A stretch of 64,000 nt of DNA from Tolypothrix campylonemoides VB511288 (GCA_000828075.3 JXCB02000033.1:529428-593427), one strand, 5' to 3'; counted from the stretch's first letter, positions 42,942 through 53,238 are shown. Program-made: numbers and translations. The notes: generated from the letters alone by a model not told the origin.

Positions 42942-44367
42942 TCATTTACGTGGGCGACGATGCAACCATTTAAATGGGTAGATAGAGTGAACACCTTCAA
43001 ACTCGGTGATATCGAAGGGCAATTGAACAGTAAAAGTGCTACCTTTGCCTAATTCACTTTGCACATTTAAGCTACCGTGGTGTGCTTGAACAATTGCCAA
43101 AGAAATTGCCAACCCTAATCCAGAACCGCCAGTACTACGAGAGCGAGCCTCCTAAGGGAGGAGCTTCGCTAACGCTATTAACTCTATAAAAACGGTCAAA
43201 AATCCGCTTTTGCTCGTTTTGTGGAATGCCAATGCCTGTATCTTGAACCTGAATCACAGCATCATGGTCATTGTGGTCTAAAATAACTATCACTTTCCCA
43301 AATTGTGGCGTATATTGAATCGCATTGACAATTAAGTTAGAAACCAGACGATAAAGTTGCTCAGAATTGCCGACAATATTCAGAGGTTGATGGACTCGTA
43401 TAGAAGATGTCAGCGTTACCTTGGCGGAAGATGCGATCGCCGCAAATTCTTCTACTAAATCGTTAACAATATCATCCAAGCAACATTCGTGTCGCATTGG
43501 CACTCTTTGTCTGTCTAGGCGAGATAAAAGCAACAAATCTGCAACCAAAGCCGTGAGTCGCAGGTTTTGACGCTGGATAGTTTGCAAAATATCCCGCGCT
43601 TCTGTTTCATCAAGTTGCAGTATCATCAGAGCTGATTCTACCGTTGCACCTGTTGCAGCCAAAGGTGTACGCAACTCGTGTGCCACATCAGCTGTAAATT
43701 GTTGAATCTGTTTGTAAGATTGGTAAATCGGTTGCATCGCTAATCCTGCTAACCACCAACTCGCAACACCTACCAAACCCAAAGCTATCGGCATTCCCAA
43801 CGCTAAAATTAATTTCACAGCATCCAAATAACTATTGAAGTCTTCAAGGCTTCGCCCCACTTGCAAATATCCCCAATCACGATTATCTTGGGTGTGCAGC
43901 ATAAAGGAAACTTGATGGTAGAGGTTGCCTTTGCTGTCCTTAAGAGTTTGCCAAAGTTTTTTGTTAAAGACTAAGGACAGCCCTTGTGGATGAGAACCTG
44001 CTATGGCAATCAAGCGTCCTGTATGATCAAAAAAGCGTACATAATAATAGCCTTGGTTAATAGCACTCAGAGTATGGCGTTTGAAACTTGATTTTTCTTG
44101 AATGCATCTGTCTCCAACTTGGCAGATATTAGGTAAAAGCTGCTGTATCACAGGTTCCAAGCGTCCAGGCTGGTTCAATTTTAATTCAATACTGTCGTGC
44201 AACGTTCCCGCAACAGACTCTACTTCTCTGTCTAACGTTACCCAATGTGCATGAGACACCGCTTCGTAAACGCCAAATCCACATAAGCTTAAAATAAAAG
44301 CCATGACAAGCGCATACCACAAAGCAAAACGCAAGCGAGTTACTTTAAACAGCTTATTTTGATTCAT
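42942..44367 (-). pseudogene. rppB: RppB/NrsS-like sensor histidine kinase, frameshifted by a palindromic insert
   Basis: From 44367 (MNQNKLFKVTRLRFALWY) the frame gives two membrane helices (about 12-32 and 185-208), a periplasmic sensor loop, HisKA (ADVAHELRTPLAATG), the N box (LIVNAIQYTPQFG) and the G1 box (VQDTGIGIP). After RFYRVNS a 34-bp palindrome, gcgaagctcctcccttagga with flanks (43142-43175), shifts the frame, and a stop follows at 43135. The lost end is intact in another frame: [20 protein letters not shown] to [10 protein letters not shown], ending at 42942. The G2 box is thereby removed. Its start overlaps the regulator gene by 14 nt. Confidence 0.85.
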
Positions 44368-45058
44368 GAGTAAGATTGAGACGATACCCCATCCCATGCA
44401 ACGTTTCAATCGGGTTTCCGCAGCCACTACTGGCTAGTTTACGACGCAGCAAACGCATTTGAGCCGCCACAACATTACTGATAGGTTCTGCACTCACCTC
44501 CCAAAGCTGATTGCGAACCTGTTCTGTAGTTACAATTTGGTTTGGGTGCTTCATAAAATACTCCAGTAGCTGGAATTCTTTATTAGTCAGGGAAAGCACC
44601 TGTTTATCGCCCGTGGCATTTTGACATACAACCGTACTGCTGCCATAATCTAGAGTTAAGTAACCAACCGTCAGTTGTTGAGGTTGGAATTGAGGAGAAC
44701 GACGTTGCAAAGCCCGCAACCGCGCCAGTAATTCTGCCATACCAAAAGGCTTTACCAAGTAATCATCTGCACCTGCATCTAAACCAGCAACTTTATCTTC
44801 CATGCTGTCTTTTGCTGTCAGCATCAACACAGGCAAAGGATTTTTTTGGTAGCGTAGCTTTTTGCATAACTCTAATCCTGACATTCCTGGTAGCATCCAA
44901 TCGAATATAGCTAAAGTGTATTGCGTCCAGCTATTTTCTAAGTATGCCCATGCATCACTACCATCAATTACCCAGTCAACTAAATACTTCTGCTGGGTAA
45001 GAGTTCGCTTAATAGCAGCGCCCAAATCTGGTTCATCCTCGACTAGCAGCACTCTCAT
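44354..45058 (-). CDS. rppA: OmpR-family response regulator, RppA/NrsR-like
   Basis: This 234-residue protein has a receiver domain (VEDEPDLGAAIKRTL; phospho-acceptor in LAIFDWMLPGMSGLEL; ADDYLVKPFGMAELLARLR) and a winged-helix output domain (LTNKEFQLLEYFMKHPNQIV; VAAQMRLLRRKLA; GMGYRLNL). The wording is close to cyanobacterial RppA/NrsR, which senses metal or redox signals with kinase RppB/NrsS. The metal-efflux genes upstream on the same strand are a plausible target. Its partner kinase gene, overlapping downstream, is broken here, so its phosphorylation may depend on another kinase. Confidence 0.85.
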   Translation of the reverse strand: MRVLLVEDEPDLGAAIKRTLTQQKYLVDWVIDGSDAWAYLENSWTQYTLAIFDWMLPGMSGLELCKKLRYQKNPLPVLMLTAKDSMEDKVAGLDAGADDYLVKPFGMAELLARLRALQRRSPQFQPQQLTVGYLTLDYGSSTVVCQNATGDKQVLSLTNKEFQLLEYFMKHPNQIVTTEQVRNQLWEVSAEPISNVVAAQMRLLRRKLASSGCGNPIETLHGMGYRLNLTHESK

Positions 45059-45320
45059 AGAATCAATAAACCGTAACTTGAAATCCAGGTAACAAGCTGT
45101 TTTTATTTGTATAAGCTTATGAAAGCATTCAATCTCTTGTAAAAGTCAAAGAAATGAAAATCAAACCACAGATGGACAACGGACACTTGCCTCAACGGGG
45201 GGAACCCCCGCACAGCAGTGTCCTCCAGATGGACACAGATAAATAACTAGTGTTAATCGGTGTGCATTTGTGGTTCATTATTTCTTTGGTGTACCTTACA
45301 AGGGTTGCAAACCGCTATAA

Positions 45321-45476
45321 CTCACATCTTGCACCTATCCGTAGAAAACCGTACAAACCAAAAATATGTGCAATAAAGCTACATTATTTTTATTGGCTTT
45401 TCTCGCTATATAAAGGACTTTTGGTTTCATACTGAGTAACGAAGTACCATCAAATTTTCTTGGTGCAAGATGTGAG
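45321..45476. mobile_element. MITE with CTCACATCTTGCACC ends, copy 1
   Basis: A 156-bp element has perfect 15-bp inverted ends. The interior resembles that of 52024-52178 (tccgta...gcaataaagctac, ttttcttggtgcaag). The two copies lie in the same orientation on either side of the metal-efflux genes. Confidence 0.8.
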
Positions 45477-45555
45477 ATAATCGGTGTGCATCTGTGGTTA
45501 TAAATTTCTATTAATCAGAACTTTTGCAAAAAGTCTATTTTCTCATTGTAAGTAA

Positions 45556-46056
45556 TTATTGATTAAAATTAAAACGCCCATTTACTTTTTCACCTTTCAC
45601 ATCTGCAGTCACTTTCACCTGATATTGACCAGTTGCTTTTTCAGATAGTAAACCTGTGTAATGTTTACCTTTTGTATCATAGGTAAAAGGAACGGTCTTT
45701 TGCGTTCCATCAGGTAACTGAACTTGAGCCGTCACTTTGGCATCAGGTATCGCTTCATGATTGTCTCCTCTTTGCAAATAGAAATCCATATGAGTTCTAT
45801 TTGCTTCTTTTTCAGGGACAAACTCTAAATGGTAAGTTCCCGTTTCTACAATTTGACCTCCATGAGATTCACCATGCTGTCCCTCTATTTTAGCAGCAGG
45901 TGACGCTGAAGAAGTTGCGGCTGAGGACTCAGTACTTGAGCTAGAAGTCGCTGGAGTGTTTTCTGTATTAGCTGCTTGATTACTGTTACTACACGCTCCC
46001 AATAAAAGCAGCCCTACACTTCCTAGAACCATTAAGGTAGATTTGAGTGAATTCAT
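45556..46056 (-). CDS. Small lipoprotein of the metal-efflux operon (CopC-position)
   Basis: This 166-residue protein has a lipobox (LLLLGACSNSN, Cys22), a Ser/Thr/Ala-rich linker (about 30-60) and a beta-rich domain (HGGQIVETGTYHLEFV to VNGRFNFNQ) with several histidines. It follows the RND pump gene by 50 nt on the same strand. In Synechocystis the copBAC operon ends with a comparable small protein of unknown function (CopC); I infer equivalence from gene order. It may bind metal in the periplasm (His in GQHGESHGG). Confidence 0.72.
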   Translation of the reverse strand: MNSLKSTLMVLGSVGLLLLGACSNSNQAANTENTPATSSSSTESSAATSSASPAAKIEGQHGESHGGQIVETGTYHLEFVPEKEANRTHMDFYLQRGDNHEAIPDAKVTAQVQLPDGTQKTVPFTYDTKGKHYTGLLSEKATGQYQVKVTADVKGEKVNGRFNFNQ

Positions 46057-46106
46057 TTATTTACTCCATTAATCTTTATATTTTTTTTGCAATTCATGCC
46101 AGAAAA

Positions 46107-49100
46107 TTATGGATTTAAAACTGCTTCAACTGCCTTACCATTATCTACCACTGCTATAGCCTTCTCTGGCAACAAAATTTTGCCGAATTTAGCATATAAT
46201 GCAGGTAAAACGACCAGGGTTAAAGCTGTAGAAGTAAACAACCCACCTAAGACCACTATCGAAAGTGGTTGCAAAATTTCTTTTCCAGGACCACTTTCAA
46301 TACTCAACGGTACTAATCCTAAAGCTGAGGTAAAAGCTGTCATCAAGATGGCGTTTAAACGTTCCATCGAGCCTTTAATTAGGACTTCTTTTAAAGGTAT
46401 CCCGACGGCGTATTTGCTGTTGTAATTATCCACTAATAGCAAACCATTACGGATAGCGACTCCAAATAGAGTAATAAAGCCAACCAAAGAAGCAATAGAA
46501 ATCACGCCACCAGTCAAAGCCACAGAAAAAACTCCCCCCACCAATGCCAAAGGCAAGTTAATCATAATCATGGCGGTAGAAGGAATAGATTTGACTGAAA
46601 GGTACATAATTACAGTGATGACGACAAAGGCAATGACACTAAAAATTAAGATATTCTGAGTTGCTCTTTCTTGTGCTTCAAATTGACCTGCGTACTGAAT
46701 ATAGTAACCAGAAGGCGGGTGTACCTGTTGATTGACTTTATCGCGAATTTCATTGACAATAGAGCGCAAATCTCTATCGCTAGCATTAGCAGAAACGACA
46801 ATCAAACGAGAGACATTTTCTCTGTTGATAGTGTTGGGACCAGTACCATTTTCAATTGTGGCAACTTGTGCTAAAGGAATCTTACCCCCCCTTTCATCCC
46901 CCGCTTGAGAAGGGGTATCAACTAACAAATTGCGAATCGTATCCAGGTTTTGACGTGCATCTGATTTTAACCAGACAACTAAATCAAAAGTTTGTTGGTT
47001 CTCCAAAACTTGAGAAACCACTCGTCCGTTGAGAGCAGTTTCAATCATTTCAGATAATTTTCCTACTGTCAAACCATATCGAGATGCAGCAGGACGGTTA
47101 AATTTAATTTGAATTTGTTCTACTGGTACTTGAGGTTCAAGTTGCAAATCTACAATTCCATCAACGGTTTTCATCACTTGATTTACTTGACTCCCAATCG
47201 TGCGGAGTTGTTCTAAATCGGAACCGAAAATTTTGACGGCGATCGCACTTCTAACTCCAGACAAAACTTCATCCATCCGGTGAGAAATAAAACCGCCAAT
47301 ATTTGGTGCTACCCCCGGTAATTTGTTAAATTCCTCCCGCAGCTTTTCAATAGTTCCCTCCCTATCTTTTAGTCCTTTTTCGCTCAACTCGATATCCAAA
47401 TGTGCCAAATTCACCCCTGCTGCATCCGCATCACCTGGCGCACGTCCAGAACGCAATTGCACGTAGGGAAATCTGGAGTCATTTTTCAGTGCATCTTGAA
47501 GAGCAAAACCTGCACTATTTGTAGCCTCAAGAGACACACCTGGATAAAGCGTTAAAGTATTCACTAAAGTTTGTTCTTGAAACTCTGGTAAAAAGACTCT
47601 TCCAAAAGAGGGAACAATCACAATTGCTGCTATCAGGCTGGCAACAGCTAGGGCTAAAATTATTCCTGAATAACGCATCGAAAAAGTTAATAGGGGACGA
47701 TACAACCCCTTAAAAAATCTTGCAACCCAAGGTTCTGTTTCTGGTAAATTACCATAAGGTAAAAGAATTGCACATAAAGCTGGAGTCACAGTTAATGCTG
47801 TTATGCTAGAAGCGATAACAGCCGCCATATAACCCAACCCCATAGGGATAAAAATGCTACCTTCTACGCCAGTCAAAGCAAAAACTGGAGAGAAGACAAC
47901 TATAGTAATGATGGTAGCTCCAAATACCGAATCTCGCACCTCCTGACAACCGTCAAATACGACATCTAAAATTGGACGTGGGTTGGGAGAGTATTTATTT
48001 TCTCGTAGGTTGCGGTAGACATTTTCCGCATCAACTATCGCATCATCAACCGCTGAACCAATTGCTACTGCTAATCCTCCCAAGGTCATTGTATTTAAAC
48101 CTTGTCCTAACCAATTAAGTAGTAGTACACCTATCAGTAAAGATAAGGGAAGAGCAGTTAAACAAATAGCTAGGTTACGCCAATTCATTAGAAATGGAAT
48201 CAGGATAAGGGCAACAATAATGCTGCCTTCAACTAAAGCCTCTCTAACATTTTCAATCGAAGAATCGATATAACTTTCTTGCCGGAATGTAGCTTGTACC
48301 TTGATATCTTTTGGTAAGCCGGCTTTCACTTCTTTCATCGCCGCTTCTATCGCACGGGTAACAGTAGGAGTATCAGCTTGAGGCTGTTTATTAATCAAGA
48401 CAATAACTGCCTTTTGACCGTTAAAACTGCCGTCGCCTCGTTTGATAGCTGCACCAATTTGCACATCAGCAATATCTGATATTTTGATAGGCGTACCATT
48501 GCGAGCAGTAATAACTGATTGCTGCAATTCTTCGATAGATTCAATCCGCCCAATACCCCGAATTAATTTTTCTCGGTCAGGGGTGATTAAATACCCACCA
48601 GGAGCATTGACATTAGCAGCAGAAGTCGCTTCTACGATGTCGTTTAAAGTGACATTAAAGGCTTTTAATTTCTCTGGATCAACTAATACTTGATATTGGC
48701 GAACATCACCGCCATATGCTATAACCTGACTCACACCAGGAACAGCTAATATGCGATTTGTCACTTGCCAATCAACTATACGCCGTACTTCCATTAAAGG
48801 AGTACTTTCAGAAGTAAAAGCGTACTGCAATACTGTCCCGATGGGGGAACTCGTGGGGGAAATTTGCGGTGTTTCTACTGCTTCAGGCAGTTTACTTTGA
48901 GCCTGTTGCAATCGTTCTGTTACCAATTGGCGAGCTTGATAGATATCGGTTTCCCAATTGAAAATAAGTTTGACAACCGAGAGTCCCGATGCACTCGAAG
49001 AGCGTACCGCGCTCACTCCTGGAGTTCCATTAATGGAACTTTCAATTGGCAAAGTTACCAGAGATTCTACTTCTTCAGGGGCAAGTCCGGGCGCTTCGGT

Positions 49101-49250
49101 TTGAATTTCGACTTGGGGTGGTGCAAAGCTGGGGAAAACATCCAACGGCATTTGGATAATTGTGCGAAATATCCAGAATATGACGACAATTGCACCAAGG
49201 ATGACTAGCCAACGGCGAGCGATCGCCCATTTAATGATGGCACTCAGCAT
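46107..49250 (-). CDS. HME-RND heavy-metal efflux pump (CusA/CzcA/CopA type)
   Basis: This 1047-residue inner-membrane pump has the 12-helix RND layout with two large periplasmic loops. Signatures are LPIESSINGTPGVSAVRS, ISPTSSPIGTVLQYAF, VGSAVDDAIVDAENVYRNLR in the first helix bundle, and VGFITLFGVAIRNGLLLVDN in the second. It exports metal cations from periplasm or cytosol, driven by protons, with the adaptor encoded upstream (105 nt apart). Copper or a divalent metal is likely from the DUF305 and adaptor neighbours; specificity cannot be read directly from the sequence. Confidence 0.93.
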   Translation of the reverse strand: MLSAIIKWAIARRWLVILGAIVVIFWIFRTIIQMPLDVFPSFAPPQVEIQTEAPGLAPEEVESLVTLPIESSINGTPGVSAVRSSSASGLSVVKLIFNWETDIYQARQLVTERLQQAQSKLPEAVETPQISPTSSPIGTVLQYAFTSESTPLMEVRRIVDWQVTNRILAVPGVSQVIAYGGDVRQYQVLVDPEKLKAFNVTLNDIVEATSAANVNAPGGYLITPDREKLIRGIGRIESIEELQQSVITARNGTPIKISDIADVQIGAAIKRGDGSFNGQKAVIVLINKQPQADTPTVTRAIEAAMKEVKAGLPKDIKVQATFRQESYIDSSIENVREALVEGSIIVALILIPFLMNWRNLAICLTALPLSLLIGVLLLNWLGQGLNTMTLGGLAVAIGSAVDDAIVDAENVYRNLRENKYSPNPRPILDVVFDGCQEVRDSVFGATIITIVVFSPVFALTGVEGSIFIPMGLGYMAAVIASSITALTVTPALCAILLPYGNLPETEPWVARFFKGLYRPLLTFSMRYSGIILALAVASLIAAIVIVPSFGRVFLPEFQEQTLVNTLTLYPGVSLEATNSAGFALQDALKNDSRFPYVQLRSGRAPGDADAAGVNLAHLDIELSEKGLKDREGTIEKLREEFNKLPGVAPNIGGFISHRMDEVLSGVRSAIAVKIFGSDLEQLRTIGSQVNQVMKTVDGIVDLQLEPQVPVEQIQIKFNRPAASRYGLTVGKLSEMIETALNGRVVSQVLENQQTFDLVVWLKSDARQNLDTIRNLLVDTPSQAGDERGGKIPLAQVATIENGTGPNTINRENVSRLIVVSANASDRDLRSIVNEIRDKVNQQVHPPSGYYIQYAGQFEAQERATQNILIFSVIAFVVITVIMYLSVKSIPSTAMIMINLPLALVGGVFSVALTGGVISIASLVGFITLFGVAIRNGLLLVDNYNSKYAVGIPLKEVLIKGSMERLNAILMTAFTSALGLVPLSIESGPGKEILQPLSIVVLGGLFTSTALTLVVLPALYAKFGKILLPEKAIAVVDNGKAVEAVLNP

Positions 49251-49355
49251 TTTTATTGATATAGCATTCCTATCTCAGTTGTGAACAGGACTTTTTTATG
49301 GAACCACAGAGGCGCAGAGAACGCAGAGGAAGAGGAAACAGAGAATGTTCATAAA

Positions 49356-51029
49356 TCATTTAGGTTTGCTATAGTCTTTATTTTTGATAGTCACTTTTGA
49401 CTCTTGATGGGTGCAGTGGTTGTCATCCCATGCAGGTAATTCTGTGGCAGATTGTTCTGATAAGAAGGAAAGTTCTGCTGATGGTTGAGGTTTTGGACGA
49501 CGACCTGCTATAAAAGCACCAGAGATGAAAGCTACAGTGGCGATCGCACTTCCTCCCCCTACTCCAACTAGCCACAGCGGTACTGGCAAGCTGGGCGTTT
49601 TAGTCTCCGCCTGTAAGGGAGCTTCCGTATGTTCGTTGTCTTGCTTGCTACCACCACGCAAACTCTGGGCATAAAGTTGAGTAGCACGCTGGGTAACTAT
49701 CATATCTCCCTCGAATAACCCAGTCTTTACCTCCACCATATCGCCAGAGGTTTGACCTAAGGTGACTTCAACAGGCTGGTAAGCATTACCATTTTGCACG
49801 TAAACCTGTTTCTTGCCATTTGCTTCCACAACAGCCGAACTAGGAATAGTCAAAATAGCTGTCGATGTTTGGTCAGTTAAAACTTCCAGTTCTGCAAACA
49901 TCCCTGGCTTGAGAATTCCACCAGGGTTATCTATTTCAGCTTTCACAGGCACAACCCGCGTTTCACCTTCCACCACAGATCCAATAACGGCGATTCGTCC
50001 GGTAAAGGTACGCTCAGGCATAGAAGCAACTTTAATACTTACCCTTTGACCATTCCTGATCTTGTTTAAATCTTTTTCATAGATGTTTGCAGTAGCATAA
50101 ACTTTAGTGTCATTTACAATCGTCATGAGCTTGCCACCCGCATCCTCGAAAGATTGCCCTAAAGTGACTTCCCTGTCAGCAACTTTGCCAGAAATGGGAG
50201 CAGTTACTGTTACCAGTCCTTTAGCATTGGCACGATTTCCCAATTGTTGCAGCCGAGTTTCATAAATAGTGTTACTGAGTTGGATATGTTTTTTAGCTAC
50301 ATCAACTGCTGATTGAGCGCGTTTCAGTTTATTTTCAGCATCAATAACGTCCCGACGGCTGGAGGCTTTGGTAAGTTCAGCTTTGGCTTGTGCTAGCTGG
50401 GTTTGGGATTGTAGCGCATTACGACGTGGCAAAGCACCAGAATCTGCTAACTGCTGGTCTTTGTCGTACTTTTCTTGAGCAAACGCAACTTGGCTTTGTG
50501 CTTCGGCTATTTCAGCTGCGGCTATTTGCTGATATTTTTCGTAGTTTTGTTGAGCTAGCTTTAAGTCAGCTTGCGCTTGTTGCAAGTCAGCCTGACTTTC
50601 GGCGAGTTTTTCTTGAGAGTTAACCCGCAATTCCACCAAGTCAGGACTCGTTAATACAGCTACGGGTTGACCTTTTTTTAAGACTGCACCTGGTTCCACC
50701 AACAACTCAACTACTTTCGCCTTGGAAATTGGGGTAGTCACTTCCACTTTTTGACTGGGTAGGGTTTCAATCTGACCGGTGGTTTTAACCCCAACTGCAA
50801 GCCGTTGGCGTTTTGCTGGCTCAACTTTTATTCCTAGACGTTTGGCGGTTTGGGCATCAACTTGAATAGAACTGCTAGCACCAGTGGCTTGAGTTCCTTC
50901 TTGAAATTCATTTCCGTGTCCGCCGTGAGCTAAAACAGCTGCGGGACTAGCTAATAACAGCAGGCTTGCGAGTGTACCAAAAACACAACGAATTGCTGTA
51001 AGTGGTTGGGAACGCACAGAATTAGGCAT
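49356..51029 (-). CDS. RND efflux periplasmic adaptor (CzcB/CusB type) with extra C-terminal helix
   Basis: This 557-residue membrane-fusion protein has a signal peptide and a His-rich AHGGHGNEFQ start. A lipoyl half (VVELLVEPGAVLKKGQPVAV), a long coiled-coil hairpin (about 140-270, QADLQQAQADLKLAQQNYEK), the second lipoyl half (VTVTAPISGKVADREVTLGQ) and beta-barrel/MP domains follow. Beyond the usual end it carries a hydrophobic helix (about 485-510) and a polar tail with DDNHCTHQ, which may anchor it or bind metal. It pairs with the RND pump next to it. Confidence 0.9.
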   Translation of the reverse strand: MPNSVRSQPLTAIRCVFGTLASLLLLASPAAVLAHGGHGNEFQEGTQATGASSSIQVDAQTAKRLGIKVEPAKRQRLAVGVKTTGQIETLPSQKVEVTTPISKAKVVELLVEPGAVLKKGQPVAVLTSPDLVELRVNSQEKLAESQADLQQAQADLKLAQQNYEKYQQIAAAEIAEAQSQVAFAQEKYDKDQQLADSGALPRRNALQSQTQLAQAKAELTKASSRRDVIDAENKLKRAQSAVDVAKKHIQLSNTIYETRLQQLGNRANAKGLVTVTAPISGKVADREVTLGQSFEDAGGKLMTIVNDTKVYATANIYEKDLNKIRNGQRVSIKVASMPERTFTGRIAVIGSVVEGETRVVPVKAEIDNPGGILKPGMFAELEVLTDQTSTAILTIPSSAVVEANGKKQVYVQNGNAYQPVEVTLGQTSGDMVEVKTGLFEGDMIVTQRATQLYAQSLRGGSKQDNEHTEAPLQAETKTPSLPVPLWLVGVGGGSAIATVAFISGAFIAGRRPKPQPSAELSFLSEQSATELPAWDDNHCTHQESKVTIKNKDYSKPK

Positions 51030-51148
51030 CGCGCTTCAAAAGTCCTTGATTACTGGAGGAAAGGAGTTGCAATTACTAGTGGGCGCTTTTGATGCACACA
51101 CCTCCTAGTTTTGCACTCACAAATGAAATTACGATGAAATCGCGCTTG

Positions 51149-51856
51149 TTACTTGTTGTACCAAGCTTGTCGCCACTGCTTCATTTGTTCAATTTCTTTC
51201 TGTTGAGAGCTGATAATATCTTGAGCCAGTTTCTTGATTTCAGGGCGCTTGGACTTACTCAAAGCATCTTGCGCCATTGCTAGCGCTCCTTCATGATGCG
51301 GAATCATTGCATTAATGAAGCGCAAGTCAAACTCGGCATCAGCAGCCCCCAAATCCATGTCCATTCGCATAGCTTTAGACTGCTCAGGAGACATTGCCAT
51401 TGTATGATTCATCTGAGCGTTCCAAGCTGTTGGCGTGCTAGGTGCGTTTTTGTACCATGCTGTCCGCCACTGTTTCAACTGGGCAATTTCTTTGTTTTGA
51501 GCTTTGATGATTTCCTCTGCCAGTTTTTTGATTTCAGGACGTTTTGATTTTTGCTGAGCCTCTTTTGCCATCTCCACAGCACCTTGATGGTGTGGAGTCA
51601 TCGCATCAATGAACCGCAAATCATAGTCAGCATCGGCTGGGCCTAAATCCATGTTGTGATTCATGCCATCATGATGCATACCACTACCGTGGTTCATCTG
51701 CTGCTTGTCGCTAGCCTCAGTTGCAGTGGCGTTTGGGGCTTGAGTTTGGTTTTGGGAAGCAGTTGTAGAACAGGCTGTAAGGGATGCGATCAAGACAAAT
51801 GTAAATGTAAAAAACCCAGTTTTCCAAGAAATAGTTTGCATAGACTTGAAATTCAT
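51149..51856 (-). CDS. copM: DUF305 lipoprotein with two repeats, CopM-like
   Basis: This 235-residue protein has a lipobox (SLTACST, Cys29), a Met/His-rich stretch (NHGSGMHHDGMNHNMD) and two tandem DUF305 units of about 65 residues: MDLGPADADYDLRFIDAMTP at about 69-88 and MDLGAADAEFDLRFINAMIP at about 167-186, each with a PHH motif. CopM of Synechocystis is a DUF305 protein that binds copper in the periplasm. The location in front of an HME-RND operon (119 nt gap) strongly suggests the same role, though copper itself is inferred. Confidence 0.82.
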   Translation of the reverse strand: MNFKSMQTISWKTGFFTFTFVLIASLTACSTTASQNQTQAPNATATEASDKQQMNHGSGMHHDGMNHNMDLGPADADYDLRFIDAMTPHHQGAVEMAKEAQQKSKRPEIKKLAEEIIKAQNKEIAQLKQWRTAWYKNAPSTPTAWNAQMNHTMAMSPEQSKAMRMDMDLGAADAEFDLRFINAMIPHHEGALAMAQDALSKSKRPEIKKLAQDIISSQQKEIEQMKQWRQAWYNK

Positions 51857-52023
51857 TTAAGAGTTACCAAGAAGTTTTCTTCTACTATTGTGAAATCTCC
51901 AATAGGCTGGAGTGTCAACTGTAATCCTTTATTAAAGTAGCGGACTATTAGGGTAAAAACCTTACTCAATGTTTAGTATTGCAAAGCTAGATGAAATTAG
52001 GATGAAATTTTTATGTTTCATTA

Positions 52024-52178
52024 CTCAGATCTTGCACCTCTCCGTACAAACCTAGGGAATGTAAAAAGATACGCAATAAGGCTACCTGATTTTTGTTAGC
52101 TTTCATCGCTAAATTAAGGGTTTTAATTTAATACTGAGTTATTATTTAAGATCAAATTTTCTTGGTGCAAGATGTGAG
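52024..52178. mobile_element. MITE with CTCA(C/G)ATCTTGCACC ends, copy 2
   Basis: A 155-bp relative of 45321-45476 in the same orientation, with 14 of 15 end positions paired. Diverged interior segments (ttagctttcatcgctaaatt) show it is not a very recent duplicate. Confidence 0.75.
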
Positions 52179-52437
52179 ATTAGCAATGACAAGCTAAATG
52201 AAGCAATATCAAATATCTACGATTGCTTTACTTACTGGAGTTCAGATCCACATGTCTAGCGCACCACCGGAAAATTTACAGGAGGAGAGGCTGCTTACAA
52301 GATGCTTTTAGGTTTTTGATATTGTATTCAACTCAATCGGGAAACGCTATACTCTTAATGCATTGGACCTAAATTCTGGAATATACTCTTTCGAGAGGTT
52401 GGGCCAAAATCCCCAGTTTAGGAATTTTGGAAAAGTA

Positions 52438-53238
52438 ATGAAGATAATGTGTTTGAATGGATGGGGAGGAAAGTTACAGGAACATCTAATCCCTTATGTT
52501 CACAATACGTCGCCTGATGTATTGTGTCTGCAAGAAGTTGTTCATACGCCTACCAGTCATAAGGACTGGCTGACTTATCGCGATGGCGATCATATCCTGC
52601 CTCAACGGGCGAACTTCTTTCGTGACGTGTCTGAGGCTTTGCCAGATCACGTTGCTACATTTTGCCCCGCAGCGCAGGGCGTTTTGTGGGATGGGGATCA
52701 ACAGATACCCTCACAGTGGGGGCTTGCCACATTCACCCGAAAGAGCTTTCCAATCATCGGGCAGATTCAGGGGTTCGTGCACAAGTCCTTTGAAACAAAT
52801 GGTTATGGTGAGCATCCTCGGTCTCGAAGTGCCCATGCAATTCGTGTCTTTGACTTTGAGAAAGATAGGCCAGTCAGCATTGTTCATATGCACGGCTTAA
52901 GAGACCTGAACGGCAAAATGGATACGCTAGAGCGGGTGGCGCAGGCGCACAGGCTGTTAGCACTGGCACAAGCCGTTATGGAAGAAAATGACCCTCTCGT
53001 GGTCTGTGGCGACTTCAATGTCGAGCCGGACAGTGAAACTTTTGATGTCCTCAAAAAGCTCGGGTTGACTGATCTAGTAACAGAGCGCGGATTTACCGAT
53101 ACTCGGACTTCTCACTACCAAAAGCCCGGACGGTTTGCCGACTACATGCTCGTCAATACATCTGTTGAAGTGGTTAGCTTTCAGGTTGTAGAGCCGCCCG
53201 AGATATCAGATCATCGACCACTAATTCTCGAAATCTGA
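52438..53238 (+). CDS. Endonuclease/exonuclease/phosphatase-family hydrolase
   Basis: This 266-residue protein starts at the ATG at 52438 (MKIMCLNGWGGKLQEHLIPY); a TTG 75 nt upstream adds a tail with no similarity. EEP-fold residues are visible: N7 (LNGWGG), E in VLCLQEVV (about 33), H in VSIVHMHGLRD, D and N in VVCGDFNVEPDS, and the closing D-H in ISDHRPLI. Substrates of this superfamily range from DNA to inositol phosphates, and nothing here decides. Its G+C is clearly higher than that of its neighbours, which suggests transfer from another organism. It stands alone. Confidence 0.85.
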   Translation: MKIMCLNGWGGKLQEHLIPYVHNTSPDVLCLQEVVHTPTSHKDWLTYRDGDHILPQRANFFRDVSEALPDHVATFCPAAQGVLWDGDQQIPSQWGLATFTRKSFPIIGQIQGFVHKSFETNGYGEHPRSRSAHAIRVFDFEKDRPVSIVHMHGLRDLNGKMDTLERVAQAHRLLALAQAVMEENDPLVVCGDFNVEPDSETFDVLKKLGLTDLVTERGFTDTRTSHYQKPGRFADYMLVNTSVEVVSFQVVEPPEISDHRPLILEI

